The notes: generated by a model not told the origin, from the letters alone. DNA of 64,000 nt from Brumimicrobium aurantiacum (GCF_003402975.1 NZ_QURB01000009.1:1-64000), one strand, 5' to 3'; shown: positions 8,637-18,600, numbered from the stretch's first letter. Numbers and translations are program-made.

Positions 8637-9368
8637 TTATTTACGTATTGCAGTTAAAATATTGTGTGAAGCAAACAAAAAGAAAACGATGATACTAAAG
8701 AAATAAACTAAATCGCTTAAAATCAATACTCCTTTTTTAATAGAATCGTAATGGTAGTCTAAACTTGCATATCGAATAATACTGTCAAATCCAGCAAAGG
8801 TGGCATAAGATCCTAAAAGCGATAAGCCACTAAAAATAAACCAACACAAAAACATTGCGAAAATAAATGCAACAATTTGGTTACTGGTAATTGAACTAGC
8901 AAATATTCCTATAGAAACAAAGGATGCTCCGAGTAATATGAGTCCAATAAACGAGGTGATTGCTGCTCCATGGTCCATAACTCCCACAGGATCTCCCAAA
9001 TAATGCATAGAAATATAGAAGGTTAAGGTTGGAATTAATGAAATAATCACCAAAGTAACGCCTGCCAAGTATTTCGCCATTAAAATTGAAAAGTCTGAAA
9101 TTGGTCGTGTGTATAAAAGCTCTATGGTTCCTGTTTTTCTTTCGTCAGCAAAAGAACGCATTGTAATTGCGGGGATTAAAACAAGTAAAATTAATGGTGC
9201 TAAATTGTAAAAAGGAATTAAGTCGGCAACACCACCATTCAGTAAATTGTAATCATCATCAATAATCCATAAGAAAAGCCAGCAGCTAATAATGAAAATG
9301 AAGATAAAAACATAGCCGATAATCGAGCTCAAAAAACTTCGTATTTCTTTTAGGTAAAGTACTCTCAT
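8637..9368 (-). CDS. gldF: Gliding-motility-associated ABC permease GldF
   Basis: A 243-residue ABC-2-type permease with about six membrane helices, the size usual for GldF. The conserved stretch RSFADERKTGTIELLYTRPI is the ABC-2 family signature between helices 2 and 3. It is the first gene of the compact gldF-gldG-DUF4340-like operon (gaps of 2 and 5 bases). A TATTTTTG element lies 17-24 bases upstream of the ATG. The partner ATPase must be encoded elsewhere. Confidence 0.92.
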   Translation of the reverse strand: MRVLYLKEIRSFLSSIIGYVFIFIFIISCWLFLWIIDDDYNLLNGGVADLIPFYNLAPLILLVLIPAITMRSFADERKTGTIELLYTRPISDFSILMAKYLAGVTLVIISLIPTLTFYISMHYLGDPVGVMDHGAAITSFIGLILLGASFVSIGIFASSITSNQIVAFIFAMFLCWFIFSGLSLLGSYATFAGFDSIIRYASLDYHYDSIKKGVLILSDLVYFFSIIVFFLFASHNILTAIRK

Positions 9369-9384
9369 TTTATTGAAATTTTTT

Positions 9385-9392
9385 CAAAAATA
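9385..9392 (-). promoter_or_regulatory. Probable -7 element of the gldF operon
   Basis: Reads TATTTTTG on the minus strand, matching TAnnTTTG, with its last base 17 bases before the gldF start codon. No TTTG at the usual -33 distance. Upstream, AACTGTTAA occurs twice as a direct repeat (9420-9428 and 9444-9452), spaced 24 bases apart, possibly a regulator site or chance. Confidence 0.4.
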
Positions 9393-9468
9393 ACGCTTCT
9401 CTTGTTCGTTTTATTTTTGAACTGTTAAAGTTTATCAAAATTAAACTGTTAATTGAAGGCCTTTATGC

Positions 9469-9777
9469 TTAATCGTTCTTAAGCGAAAATCCGTCGAAGT
9501 AGGTTTCTGTCGACCAAGCTTCAGCTTTTTTATCGAACCACGATTTTACTGTAGGCCATATAGAAGCAAATAATTCAGATTTTCTATAATTTTCTAGATC
9601 ATCATCAGTTTCCCATTCACTATAGGTAAATATAACACCAATGTTATTTTTGTCCTGTATTAATCGCATTCCTTTACAGCCTGGAAACGCATTGATTTTT
9701 TCTTTTACAGTGTCAAAATGTGCAATGAAATCATTTAAGTGCTCTGGCTTAAGTGTTAATTTTACTAATCTGGTCAT
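9469..9777 (-). CDS. ABM-fold (antibiotic biosynthesis monooxygenase-like) small protein
   Basis: A 102-residue protein with the dimeric alpha/beta-barrel ABM fold: it opens MTRLVKLTLKPEHLNDF, with a central PGCKGMRLIQDKNN and TYSEWETDDDLENYRKSE, and ends in SWFDKKAEAWS. Family members include haem-degrading, quinol-oxidising and signalling enzymes, so the reaction cannot be named. It lies nine bases downstream of the SAM hydrolase gene on the same strand and is probably cotranscribed. Confidence 0.8.
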   Translation of the reverse strand: MTRLVKLTLKPEHLNDFIAHFDTVKEKINAFPGCKGMRLIQDKNNIGVIFTYSEWETDDDLENYRKSELFASIWPTVKSWFDKKAEAWSTETYFDGFSLKND

Positions 9778-9786
9778 AATATTTTT

Positions 9787-10647
9787 TTAGAAAAGTGAAT
9801 CAATTGTTGAACGAGATCCTCTAGGTGTGAATTCAATACGAATTATATCTCCCAATCGCATTCCAAAAAGGGAGTTGGCACCACCACCATTTTCAGGTGT
9901 ACCTTTGTTAATAGCAATTTCTAAATAACCACTATCATTAAAAATAGCCAGTTTTTCACCCGCTGGTACTTCGTTATACCCTAGAGAGATAGTATCAATG
10001 AAATATTCTTTTTGTCTAAAATAAATGGTAAATGGTATGTTTTTACCTATCCTTTCGAAATCAGTTTTAGATATATTCGTTATGATATTTCCGTAATGAT
10101 CGATGTAATTAACAGCTCCTTTTAACGTATTTTCTTCAATAATAGGACTAAGAGGAATGGCTTTTTTAATACTTTCAATAGGACTACAAAAAGTTTCGAG
10201 AGGCAAACCATCGGCTATTTTGCATGCTGCAGGAACCAATATATTCTTGGTTGGGAAATTCATTAGTTCCGGACGAGATAAAACATCTTCCAATCTCCAC
10301 ATTCCTTCTGCCTTATTATTCCCTAAAAATAAACTGAAAAATCCGTTATCAGCACTTAAGATATATTGACCTTTGTATTTAATGATTGTAGGATATATGC
10401 TTTCTTCTGGTTGACGGAAATTAATTAAAGGTTCTGCGTCAACACCTACAATGTGAACAGTGTTTTCAGGGAAATCATTGATGGTGCTTTTTAATACATG
10501 TGCAGCTTGACTTATTTTAAATGGACTGATGTAATGCGAAATGTCAATGATTTGAGTTTTCGGTGACAGACTTAGTATCTTACCTTTGATTGAAGCTACA
10601 TAATAGTCGCTCAATCCCATATCTGATGTAAGTGTAATTATGCCCAT
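9787..10647 (-). CDS. SAM hydroxide adenosyltransferase (DUF62 family)
   Basis: A 286-residue member of the SAM hydrolase / chlorinase-fluorinase family (DUF62). The typical opening IITLTSDMGLSDYYVASIKG supplies the substrate-contacting aspartates, followed by IDISHYISPF and the C-terminal GGGANSLFGMRLGD. Most bacterial members split S-adenosylmethionine with water to adenosine and methionine; halogenases are rare and carry extra loops not evident here. It is the promoter-proximal gene of a likely pair with the ABM protein. Confidence 0.88.
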   Translation of the reverse strand: MGIITLTSDMGLSDYYVASIKGKILSLSPKTQIIDISHYISPFKISQAAHVLKSTINDFPENTVHIVGVDAEPLINFRQPEESIYPTIIKYKGQYILSADNGFFSLFLGNNKAEGMWRLEDVLSRPELMNFPTKNILVPAACKIADGLPLETFCSPIESIKKAIPLSPIIEENTLKGAVNYIDHYGNIITNISKTDFERIGKNIPFTIYFRQKEYFIDTISLGYNEVPAGEKLAIFNDSGYLEIAINKGTPENGGGANSLFGMRLGDIIRIEFTPRGSRSTIDSLF

Positions 10648-10968
10648 TTTAAAACCAACTGAATGTTTCTTAAAAATTGATTTGATGCAAATATTACATC
10701 AATTCCCTTCATTTTTTTTACGATTTAAAATCAAAATTAGTTTTAATTTTGAGAATAGGAATGAGTTTGACTTGTAAATTCAAAAGACTTCTATATTAAT
10801 CAGTATTATTCTTCTTTTATGGGATTATTAAATTCCCTCCAAAAGTAGCTTGGTGAAGCAGTTTAGACCGATAAATGATCTTGTTTTTCAGTGGTTTGAT
10901 CATGGTGTTGCTATTCTGTTTTAAGAAGGGATTAAGTTTGGATGTTTTTTTTATCGGTAAGGAGTGTT

Positions 10969-11003
10969 TTTGTTTTTAAACCTTAAAAATTCCATTAAAT
11001 TTG
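10969..11003 (+). promoter_or_regulatory. Promoter upstream of phoH
   Basis: TTTG (10969-10972), a 23-base spacer and TAAATTTG (10996-11003) match the Bacteroidota promoter consensus. Transcription would start near 11010, about 20 bases before the TTG start of phoH. The rest of the 381-base divergent gap from 10648 shows no gene; it must also contain the SAM hydrolase promoter, for which no clear element was found. Confidence 0.6.
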
Positions 11004-11028
11004 GAGTCAGATTAAAAACCATAAGATA

Positions 11029-11991
11029 TTGCAAGAACGTAAGATTGAAATTGAAGGTATTAATCCCTTGGAATTACTAGGAATTAATAATTCTAAACTT
11101 AAACTTATTCGAAACTACTTTCCCAAATTAAAGATTGTAGCGAGAGGAAACAGAATCACCGTTAATGGAGATGAGGCCATTGTAGATGCTTTTGAATCTA
11201 AATTGGATCAATTGATAACACATATTCAAAAATATGGAGGTTTGACGGAAAATAATATTGACAATGTCATGGTGGAAGATCCTGTTGAGATGTTGTCAGG
11301 TGATGGTTCCGAAATAATTATACATGGAGTTGGCGGAAATAAAATTAAAGCCAGAACATTTAATCAAAGAAAACTTGTAGAATCGATCAACCAAAAATCA
11401 ATGGTTTTTGCAGTTGGACCTGCTGGGACAGGAAAAACATATACTGCTGTCGCTTGTGCTGTTCGAGCATTGAAAAATAAACAAGTCCGAAGAATTATCT
11501 TGACGAGACCAGCGGTGGAAGCAGGAGAAAATCTTGGGTTCTTACCTGGAGACTTGAAAGATAAACTGGATCCTTATATGATGCCGTTATATGATGCATT
11601 ACGAGATATGATTCCACCTGAAAAATTACTTGATTTTATTGAGTTGGGAGTGATTGAAATTGCTCCGTTGGCTTTCATGAGAGGTAGAACTCTAGATAAA
11701 GCATTTGTAATTTTGGATGAAGCCCAAAATACTACGGTGAATCAGATGAAAATGTTTTTAACGAGAATGGGGGCAAATGCAAGTTACGTTATTGCTGGTG
11801 ATGCCTCTCAAATTGATTTGCCGCCAAAACAAAAATCTGGTCTAATCTACGCGCTAGATTCATTAAGGAAAATAGATGATATAGATGTTGTTCGCTTGAA
11901 TGGGAATGATGTTATTCGACATAAATTAGTAAAACAAATTATCGAAGCTTTCGAAGAAAAACAAAATGATGAAAAGTCTAACAAAAACTGA
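11029..11991 (+). CDS. phoH: PhoH-family ATPase
   Basis: A 320-residue PhoH-like P-loop ATPase. An N-terminal KH-like segment ([22 protein letters not shown], residues ~28-49) is followed by Walker [12 protein letters not shown] and Walker [12 protein letters not shown]. Families with this layout bind RNA, and in some bacteria are linked to YbeY and ribosome quality control, but the role here is inferred. Translation starts at TTG; no ATG lies near. Its last 26 bases overlap purC, so the two are translationally coupled. Confidence 0.92.
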   Translation: MQERKIEIEGINPLELLGINNSKLKLIRNYFPKLKIVARGNRITVNGDEAIVDAFESKLDQLITHIQKYGGLTENNIDNVMVEDPVEMLSGDGSEIIIHGVGGNKIKARTFNQRKLVESINQKSMVFAVGPAGTGKTYTAVACAVRALKNKQVRRIILTRPAVEAGENLGFLPGDLKDKLDPYMMPLYDALRDMIPPEKLLDFIELGVIEIAPLAFMRGRTLDKAFVILDEAQNTTVNQMKMFLTRMGANASYVIAGDASQIDLPPKQKSGLIYALDSLRKIDDIDVVRLNGNDVIRHKLVKQIIEAFEEKQNDEKSNKN

Positions 11992-12910
11992 TTTTAATTT
12001 CCCAGGACAAAAAGATGTTTACAAGGGAAAAGTAAGAGATGTCTACTTTATAGAAGACGATTATCTTTTAATGGTGGCGTCTGATAGAATTTCCGCGTTC
12101 GACCATATATTACCAGCAGGTATTCCATTTAAAGGTCAAGTACTAAACCAAGTGGCAACACACTTCTTGAAAGCGACTGAGGATATTGTTCCTAATTGGT
12201 TGTTGGAAGTTCCGGATCCAAATGTAGCCTATGGTTATAAATGTGATCCAATTCGTATAGAAATGGTGATTCGTGGATATTTAACAGGTCATGCTTGGCG
12301 TGAATATAAGTCAGGAAAAAGAACTTTGTGTGGTGTTGAAATGCCAGATGGAATGAATGAAAATGATCAATTCCCTGAGCCAATTATTACGCCATCAACT
12401 AAAGCTGTTGAAGGTCATGATGAAGATATTTCTCGTGAAGAGATATTAAAGCAAGGAATTGTTTCAGAAGAGATTTATGTTCAGCTTGAAAAGTATACTC
12501 GTCAATTATTTCAAAGAGGTACAGAGATGGCTGCTGATCAAGGACTGATTTTGGTAGATACCAAATATGAATTCGGAATGAAAGACGGAGAAATCATGTT
12601 GATGGATGAAATTCATACACCTGACTCATCGCGTTATTTTTATGCGGAAGGTTATGAGGAGAGACAAAAAGAAAAGAAACAACAACGTCAATTAAGTAAA
12701 GAGTTTGTTCGTCAATGGTTAATTGAAAATGACTTTCAAGGATTAGAAGGTCAAAAGATGCCAGAGATTCCAGAAGATTTTATTCAACTTGTTACTGAAC
12801 GATATATTGAGTTATTTGAAAAAATTACAGGAACTCAATTTCAAAAAGCTGATATCGAAGATATAGAAAACCGTATTCAAAAGAACACTGAATCGATTTT
12901 TAGTAAGTAG
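11966..12910 (+). CDS. purC: SAICAR synthetase (phosphoribosylaminoimidazole-succinocarboxamide synthase)
   Basis: A 314-residue enzyme of purine biosynthesis that joins CAIR and aspartate with ATP to give SAICAR. Characteristic parts are [20 protein letters not shown] near the N-terminus, [26 protein letters not shown] and [11 protein letters not shown] with [12 protein letters not shown]. Length fits the longer yeast-like PurC type. The start ATG ATG lies inside phoH in another frame (26-base overlap). A strong terminator follows 26 bases after the stop. Confidence 0.96.
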   Translation: MMKSLTKTDFNFPGQKDVYKGKVRDVYFIEDDYLLMVASDRISAFDHILPAGIPFKGQVLNQVATHFLKATEDIVPNWLLEVPDPNVAYGYKCDPIRIEMVIRGYLTGHAWREYKSGKRTLCGVEMPDGMNENDQFPEPIITPSTKAVEGHDEDISREEILKQGIVSEEIYVQLEKYTRQLFQRGTEMAADQGLILVDTKYEFGMKDGEIMLMDEIHTPDSSRYFYAEGYEERQKEKKQQRQLSKEFVRQWLIENDFQGLEGQKMPEIPEDFIQLVTERYIELFEKITGTQFQKADIEDIENRIQKNTESIFSK

Positions 12911-12936
12911 TACTAATTTTTTTAGCGTTAATATTT

Positions 12937-12973
12937 AATCACCTTTCTAACAAATAGAAAGGTGATTTTTTTT
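12937..12973 (+). terminator. Terminator after phoH-purC
   Basis: AATCACCTTTCT pairs perfectly with AGAAAGGTGATT around the 7-base loop AACAAAT, followed by T residues. A classic intrinsic terminator closing the phoH-purC unit. Confidence 0.9.
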
Positions 12974-13066
12974 GGAATTAATAATGTTTGATAAGGAGTG
13001 AATATCATTTTTTACTATTAGTCGTTAAAAAATAAAAATTACTTAGGTGTCGATTGATGGGATTGT

Positions 13067-13074
13067 TATCTTTG
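13067..13074 (+). promoter_or_regulatory. Candidate -7 element immediately before guaA
   Basis: TATCTTTG matches TAnnTTTG and ends only four bases before the guaA ATG. With the usual start-site distance, transcription would begin at or next to the ATG, giving a leaderless or nearly leaderless mRNA. No good -33 TTTG is seen, so this may be chance. Confidence 0.4.
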
Positions 13075-13078
13075 CAGC

Positions 13079-14611
13079 ATGCAAGACACAATTTTAATTC
13101 TGGATTTCGGTTCTCAATATACGCAGCTTATTGCGAGAAGAGTGAGAGAACTAAACGTATACAGTGAGATTCATCCTTGGGATAAATGTCCTGAAATTAC
13201 AAACAACATCAAAGGTGTAATTCTATCAGGAAGCCCTTTTTCTGTTAGAGATGAAAAGTCACCAAAGATTGATTTATCAAAAATTAAAGGAAAGGTACCG
13301 CTTTTAGGTGTATGTTTTGGAGCGCAATTTATGGCTCATAATTTTGGTGGAGAAGTGGCTGCTTCTAATACACGAGAATATGGTCGAGCAAATATTGTGT
13401 CATTCGACAAAGAGAGTGATTTGTTGAAAGGGATAAGTGAACAATCACAGGTTTGGATGTCGCACGGAGATTCAATTAAAACTTTGCCATCAGATTTTGA
13501 TGTTATTGCAAGTACTAGTGATGTAAAGAATGCAGCATACGCTGTTCAAGGAGAAACAACTTATGGAATTCAATTCCATCCTGAGGTTTATCATTCAACT
13601 GATGGAGCAACCATGATTTTTAATTTCGTGGTAAATATCTCTGGTTGTGCTCAAGATTGGACACCAGATGCTTTTGTAGATTCTACAGTGGCAGAATTGA
13701 AAGAACAATTAGGAGATGATCGTGTTATTCTAGGATTGTCAGGAGGTGTTGATTCATCAGTTGCTGCGACTTTATTACATGAGGCAATTGGTTCAAACCT
13801 TCACTGTATTTTTGTGAATAATGGATTGTTACGTAAAAATGAATTCTCTGAGGTTTTAGAGAGTTACAAAGGAATGGGATTGAACGTTAAAGGTGTAGAT
13901 GCATCAGAAAAGTTTTATTCAGCATTGAAAGGATTGACAGACCCAGAAGATAAAAGAAAAGCAATCGGTAAGGTTTTTGTTGATGTTTTTGACGAAGAAT
14001 CGAAATTGGTTGAAAATGCAAAATGGTTGGGGCAAGGAACAATATATCCGGACGTTATAGAATCTGTTAGTGTGACAGGAGGTCCTTCTCAAACAATTAA
14101 GTCACACCATAATGTTGGTGGTCTTCCAGATTATATGAAATTAAAAGTTGTCGAACCTTTAAAGTCTTTATTTAAAGATGAAGTAAGACGTGTAGGTAAG
14201 TCATTGGGAATTTCTCCTACTATATTAGGAAGACATCCTTTCCCTGGACCTGGTTTAGGAATTAGAATATTAGGAGAGGTTACTCCAGATAAAGTCGAGA
14301 TTCTTCAAGAAGTAGATGCTGTATTTATAGGTGAATTGAAAGCTGCCGGTTTATATGATGATGTTTGGCAAGCTGGAGCAATATTCTTACCAGTAAACAC
14401 TGTTGGGGTTATGGGAGATGAAAGAACCTACGAAAATGCAGTTGCCTTAAGAGCGGTGACTTCAACAGATGGAATGACAGCTGATTGGTGTCATCTTCCA
14501 TATGAAGTCTTAGGTAAGATATCGAATAAAATTATTAATCAGGTCAAAGGAATTAACCGTGTAACTTACGATATTAGTTCTAAACCACCTGCAACAATTG
14601 AATGGGAGTAA
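13079..14611 (+). CDS. guaA: GMP synthase (glutamine-hydrolysing)
   Basis: The 510-residue enzyme converts XMP to GMP using glutamine and ATP. The glutaminase domain has [17 protein letters not shown], the nucleophile elbow [17 protein letters not shown] and [11 protein letters not shown]. The ATP-pyrophosphatase domain has the PP-loop [13 protein letters not shown] and the dimerisation part ends KPPATIEWE, the canonical C-terminus. With purC just upstream this is a purine neighbourhood. It is coupled to the following LysM gene by a one-base TAATG overlap. Confidence 0.98.
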   Translation: MQDTILILDFGSQYTQLIARRVRELNVYSEIHPWDKCPEITNNIKGVILSGSPFSVRDEKSPKIDLSKIKGKVPLLGVCFGAQFMAHNFGGEVAASNTREYGRANIVSFDKESDLLKGISEQSQVWMSHGDSIKTLPSDFDVIASTSDVKNAAYAVQGETTYGIQFHPEVYHSTDGATMIFNFVVNISGCAQDWTPDAFVDSTVAELKEQLGDDRVILGLSGGVDSSVAATLLHEAIGSNLHCIFVNNGLLRKNEFSEVLESYKGMGLNVKGVDASEKFYSALKGLTDPEDKRKAIGKVFVDVFDEESKLVENAKWLGQGTIYPDVIESVSVTGGPSQTIKSHHNVGGLPDYMKLKVVEPLKSLFKDEVRRVGKSLGISPTILGRHPFPGPGLGIRILGEVTPDKVEILQEVDAVFIGELKAAGLYDDVWQAGAIFLPVNTVGVMGDERTYENAVALRAVTSTDGMTADWCHLPYEVLGKISNKIINQVKGINRVTYDISSKPPATIEWE

Positions 14612-16545
14612 TGAGGATTTTTATAGCTTTAATTATATTTTTAGGAAGTTTTGGTTCTGTTTTTTCGCAAGAACTAAAGAAAGAAACGAGAGACGGTAAA
14701 CTTTTTGTCGTTCATGCTGTGGAAGCAGGTAATACCTTATATGGTTTACATGTAAAATACGCTGTAAGCATTGAGGATATAATTAAAGAAAATCCAACTG
14801 CAAAAGATGGTCTTCAAATAGGTCAAATTCTATATATTCCAACGAATGAGGATGCTGTGAAAAGTAATCCCGTGGATGAATTTGTAGTTCATGTAGTGAA
14901 AAGAAAGGAAACTTTATATGGTATTTCACGTGAATATGGTGTGACAGTTGCAGATATTATCGAATATAATCCTGATGCTGAACAAGGACTTGATATTAAG
15001 CAAGAATTAAAAATACCTGTTGTTTCGAATAAACAAGAAAATCAAAAACTTGTTGATCAATCAAATCAAGCAGAAACGAGTAAAGAGGAGATCTCTAAGG
15101 ACGAAAATGAATTTAAAGCGCATAACCCTTTTAAAAATGATTCTGTAACGGTTGTTGATTACAAAGTTGATTTTAAGGATAGTATCGTTAATTACGAGGT
15201 TCAAAAAGGTGAAACACTTTATTCAATCTCACGTCGTTTTATGGTGCCTGTTGAAACACTTGTTGAACAGAATAATCTGGAGGGAAGTGCTATCAAGCCA
15301 GGACAAATGTTAAAAATTCGTCTTAAAAAGGAGAGAATAGAGGAGGTTGAAGTACGTGAACTAGCTGAGTCCAATATTTCTAAACGCTCAAATGATAAAC
15401 TTGTAAAAGTCAAAGATAAATACAAGGTCTTGGTTGTTTTACCTATGAAAATAAATGAAAACTCAGAAGTTCTTTCGGGTGTTTATACTGAAAAGACGAC
15501 TTTAAGTAGTTTGACAAAATTATCTGTTGACTTTTTAATGGGAGCACAAATGGCTTTGGATTCACTTGAGAAGTTAGGCTTAAATGCTGATGTTGAGTTT
15601 TATGATTCAGAAGGACGATTAAATAAACTTAAGGAGAAGTTAGACTCCAAAAATGGCAATAACATTGATTTAGTTATCGGTCCTTTGTATCCAAATCTTT
15701 TTGAATACGCAGCAGATTGGGGGAAAACTAACCAGGTTCCTGTAATTGCTGTAACAAAAATACCAACACAAATATTAGAGCAAAATCCATATGTCTTTTC
15801 TATGGTACCTTCGGACCTTACTTTGATGAGTGGAATGGCAAGATATTTAGCAAAACACCATTCGAGTGATAATATAGTACTGATTAAAGGTGAGAATGCT
15901 CAAGTTAACGAGCGTGTTAGTTATTTTGTTGATGTTTATAATCGAAATATAGTAGGAGATAGTGCTAGATCAATTCGTTTAACGGATCTTGGAACAGCTT
16001 CAGGAAGAAGTTTAATGAATGCAATTCAACCCGATGAACGCAATTTTATTATTTGTTTATCTGAAGAGGTACAACAGGTGATGAAGTTCGTAAATACATT
16101 AAACGAAGCGAAAAACTATAGTCCGACTTATGGTAAAGCTGATGTAACTATGGTTGGTTTACAATCTTGGTTAGATATTTCAGCCTTAAATAGTTATTAC
16201 AAAAATCGTTTTGAGTTTCACTATGCTGGAACCAACCATCTAGATTATGAAGACATTAATGTCAAGAATTTCATTATAGATTTCCGTGCTGAATACGGTT
16301 CAGACCCATCAAAGTATGCTTTTCATGGCTTTGATGTTGTTCTTTCTCAATGTGCTTCACTGTTGTTGGGATATGATAGAGATAATGGACTAATGGATTA
16401 CTTTAGTGTCTCTCCTTTAGGTATGAATCACGGAAGGGAAAATTCGAGTGTTTTTATTTCAAAACAAAAGGATTTTGAGATATTAATGTTAGGTATAATT
16501 TCAAACCATAATCAATTTAATGTTCAGCAAAGAGGAGGTAATTAA
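14611..16545 (+). CDS. Secreted LysM-repeat protein with periplasmic-binding-protein-like domain
   Basis: A 644-residue exported protein. A signal peptide (IFIALIIFLGSFGSVFSQ) precedes three LysM modules: around GNTLYGLHVKYAVS, KETLYGISREYGVT and GETLYSISRRFMVP, separated by a charged linker between the second and third. From about residue 270 (YKVLVVLPMKI) the protein resembles a type-I periplasmic binding protein, with VIGPLYPNLF and VPVIAVTKIP. Inference: it binds peptidoglycan through LysM and a small ligand or a partner through the other domain; no transport partner is present. The ATG at 14611 overlaps the guaA stop by one base; an in-frame ATG at 14602 is also possible. Its 3' end overlaps hemF by 26 bases. 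Confidence 0.85.
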   Translation: MRIFIALIIFLGSFGSVFSQELKKETRDGKLFVVHAVEAGNTLYGLHVKYAVSIEDIIKENPTAKDGLQIGQILYIPTNEDAVKSNPVDEFVVHVVKRKETLYGISREYGVTVADIIEYNPDAEQGLDIKQELKIPVVSNKQENQKLVDQSNQAETSKEEISKDENEFKAHNPFKNDSVTVVDYKVDFKDSIVNYEVQKGETLYSISRRFMVPVETLVEQNNLEGSAIKPGQMLKIRLKKERIEEVEVRELAESNISKRSNDKLVKVKDKYKVLVVLPMKINENSEVLSGVYTEKTTLSSLTKLSVDFLMGAQMALDSLEKLGLNADVEFYDSEGRLNKLKEKLDSKNGNNIDLVIGPLYPNLFEYAADWGKTNQVPVIAVTKIPTQILEQNPYVFSMVPSDLTLMSGMARYLAKHHSSDNIVLIKGENAQVNERVSYFVDVYNRNIVGDSARSIRLTDLGTASGRSLMNAIQPDERNFIICLSEEVQQVMKFVNTLNEAKNYSPTYGKADVTMVGLQSWLDISALNSYYKNRFEFHYAGTNHLDYEDINVKNFIIDFRAEYGSDPSKYAFHGFDVVLSQCASLLLGYDRDNGLMDYFSVSPLGMNHGRENSSVFISKQKDFEILMLGIISNHNQFNVQQRGGN

Positions 16546-17419
16546 AAGATTTAAATCTGTTCAGGACTATATCTGTGAGCAATTAGAGTCACTCGATGGT
16601 AAGTCTAATTTCCATGAGGATATTTGGAATAGAGAAGAAGGAGGTGGCGGTAGAACCCGTGTTCTAACAGATGGAAATATTATAGAGAAAGGTGGTGTTA
16701 ATTTTTCTGCAGTTCATGGACCTGTTTCTGAAGTAATGAAAAAGCAACTTGGTCTAGATGGAAATCAATTCTTAGCGACAGGTGTATCAATTGTAATTCA
16801 TCCAAAGAATCCATTTCATCCAATAATGCACATGAATGTTAGGTATTTTGAAATGGATACAGGAGCATATTGGTTTGGAGGTGGAATTGATATGACACCA
16901 CATTATATAGATTTGGAGAAAGCCAAAATGTTTCATCAAGACTTAAAATTAGTCTGTGATAAATATAATGTTGATTTTTATCCAAGATTTAAAAAATGGG
17001 CTGACGATTATTTCTTCATTCCTCACCGTAATGAAACACGCGGAGTAGGAGGAATCTTCTATGATCATTTAACAGAAAAGGATGGACTAAGTAAAGAAGA
17101 ACTTCTTGATTACGCTATAAGCCTAGGAGAGTTGTTCCCTAAAGTGTATTCTGATCAAATTAACGCAGATCGTGAGCCAAGTTATAATCAAGCTAACGAA
17201 GAATGGAGAAATCTACGTAGAGGTCGTTATGTAGAGTTTAATCTGGTTAATGATCGCGGTACAAAATTCGGATTAAAAACTGGTGGTAGAATAGAATCTA
17301 TATTAATGAGTTTGCCAAAGAATGCCTCTTGGTTTTATGACTTTAAGCCAGAAGAGGCCTCCAATGAGGAATTAACTTTAAAGTACTTAAAAAAAGATAT
17401 AGACTGGCTAAAAGTTTAG
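16520..17419 (+). CDS. hemF: Oxygen-dependent coproporphyrinogen III oxidase
   Basis: A 299-residue HemF, which decarboxylates coproporphyrinogen III to protoporphyrinogen IX using oxygen in haem synthesis. Diagnostic segments are HPKNPFHPIMHMNVRYFE, AYWFGGGIDMTPHY, FFIPHRNETRGVGGIFYDHL and YVEFNLVNDRGTKFGL. It points to an aerobic or microaerobic organism. The ATG lies 26 bases inside the LysM gene, indicating translational coupling in the guaA-LysM-hemF unit. Confidence 0.97.
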   Translation: MFSKEEVIKRFKSVQDYICEQLESLDGKSNFHEDIWNREEGGGGRTRVLTDGNIIEKGGVNFSAVHGPVSEVMKKQLGLDGNQFLATGVSIVIHPKNPFHPIMHMNVRYFEMDTGAYWFGGGIDMTPHYIDLEKAKMFHQDLKLVCDKYNVDFYPRFKKWADDYFFIPHRNETRGVGGIFYDHLTEKDGLSKEELLDYAISLGELFPKVYSDQINADREPSYNQANEEWRNLRRGRYVEFNLVNDRGTKFGLKTGGRIESILMSLPKNASWFYDFKPEEASNEELTLKYLKKDIDWLKV

Positions 17420-17442
17420 TATTACAATCTTATTTTATTATG

Positions 17443-17467
17443 AAGGACCTAAGTGGTCCTTTTTTTT
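17443..17467 (+). terminator. Terminator after hemF
   Basis: AAGGACC pairs with GGTCCTT around a 5-base loop TAAGT and runs into T residues. It ends the guaA-LysM-hemF unit. Between this and the next, opposing terminator (17704-17753) lie about 235 AT-rich bases with no gene seen. Confidence 0.88.
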
Positions 17468-17703
17468 ATGGTTTAAAATACGTTGAATTATTTAGCTTTG
17501 ATTAAGAGGTATGCATTATTTGAAGTTTATTAAGAGACAGTTTTTTATAATAGTGTAGTAAATGAAATTCTAATTAAACTGATTTATTAGGATTCAATGA
17601 TTGAAATTAATAAAAGTAATCATTTGTTTTCTTGATTTGTGTCCTAAGAGGCTATTAAGACAGTAGAGGTCTTATATGGTCTTGATGAAATGGCTAGTGT
17701 ATA

Positions 17704-17753
17704 TAAAAAAGCCGATATATATTTGAAGTTTACCTTCTCCTATATATCGGCTT
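17704..17753 (-). terminator. Terminator of the outer-membrane barrel gene
   Basis: AAGCCGATATATA (17709-17721) and its exact reverse complement (17741-17753) form a 13-bp stem. The 19-base loop can itself pair GAAG with CTTC. On the minus strand a T-run follows, so it terminates the gene at 17786-18463. Confidence 0.82.
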
Positions 17754-17785
17754 AATAATATTATTAAAGTTCGTTGAGAACTATT

Positions 17786-18463
17786 TTATGGTCTAAAAGT
17801 TAATCCAATAGAACCACTCAAGAATCCAGTTGGATTGTCAGCTCTTACAGCCTCATGAGTGTCAAAAGTTCTAAATTGTTTAAAATGTGTAATAGAGCTA
17901 ACATCTAGATTAATTGACCATCTAGAATTGAAGTGGTATTGTGGTGTTATACCAAATATCACGTGTCCAATATTGTCAGCATTATTTAAAAGTTTTCCGT
18001 CCAATTCACCTCCATTATTTTCAACTTGTTTTCTAAATGAAGGGTTAATCAATGCAGATAAACCTGATCCAGCATGAACGTTTAAAGCAAAGTTACGCGC
18101 TCTTTTATGGTGAATTAACTGTAATAATCTAACCATAACCTCACCAGATACTCCAACTGTTAATGATTGGTCAATATTACCGTTAGAATATTGAGCTCTA
18201 AATTGATTTGCATCAACTCTACCTTTAAGGGCAATCTTATCATTAAAGAAATATCCTATTCCAGCGTTAACAGAACCTCCTAATTTCATATCTGTGTTTG
18301 CCGAAGTAGTACCAAGAATCCTTGCACCTCCATTAGCATCCAAGAACCATCCTGTTTTATACCATCTGATTTTTAATTTACCTATTGAGCTACCAGATCT
18401 ATATTGAGCACTAGCAGTCACAGTTATTAAGGTAATTAATATAAGTGTAAAGATTTTCTTCAT
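17786..18463 (-). CDS. Outer-membrane beta-barrel protein
   Basis: A 225-residue protein with a cleavable signal peptide (LILITLITVTASAQ) and alternating amphipathic strands that end in an aromatic/basic tail (GSIGLTFRP), typical of an OmpA/OprF-like eight-stranded barrel. Conserved cues are GGSVNAGIGYFFNDKIALKG and NLDVSSITHF. No OmpA peptidoglycan-binding domain follows. Monocistronic, with its own promoter 138 bases upstream and a strong terminator. Role beyond the outer membrane is unknown. Confidence 0.75.
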   Translation of the reverse strand: MKKIFTLILITLITVTASAQYRSGSSIGKLKIRWYKTGWFLDANGGARILGTTSANTDMKLGGSVNAGIGYFFNDKIALKGRVDANQFRAQYSNGNIDQSLTVGVSGEVMVRLLQLIHHKRARNFALNVHAGSGLSALINPSFRKQVENNGGELDGKLLNNADNIGHVIFGITPQYHFNSRWSINLDVSSITHFKQFRTFDTHEAVRADNPTGFLSGSIGLTFRP

Positions 18464-18600
18464 GGTCTTTTCGATTTTGTAATTTAAATGTAATTAATTA
18501 TTATGTAAAAGTATATATTAATATCCGTATTCCAAACGAATTAGGTTAAATATGTCTATATTATTATCAACATAATTTAGACTTTGGTGAATAACTATTG

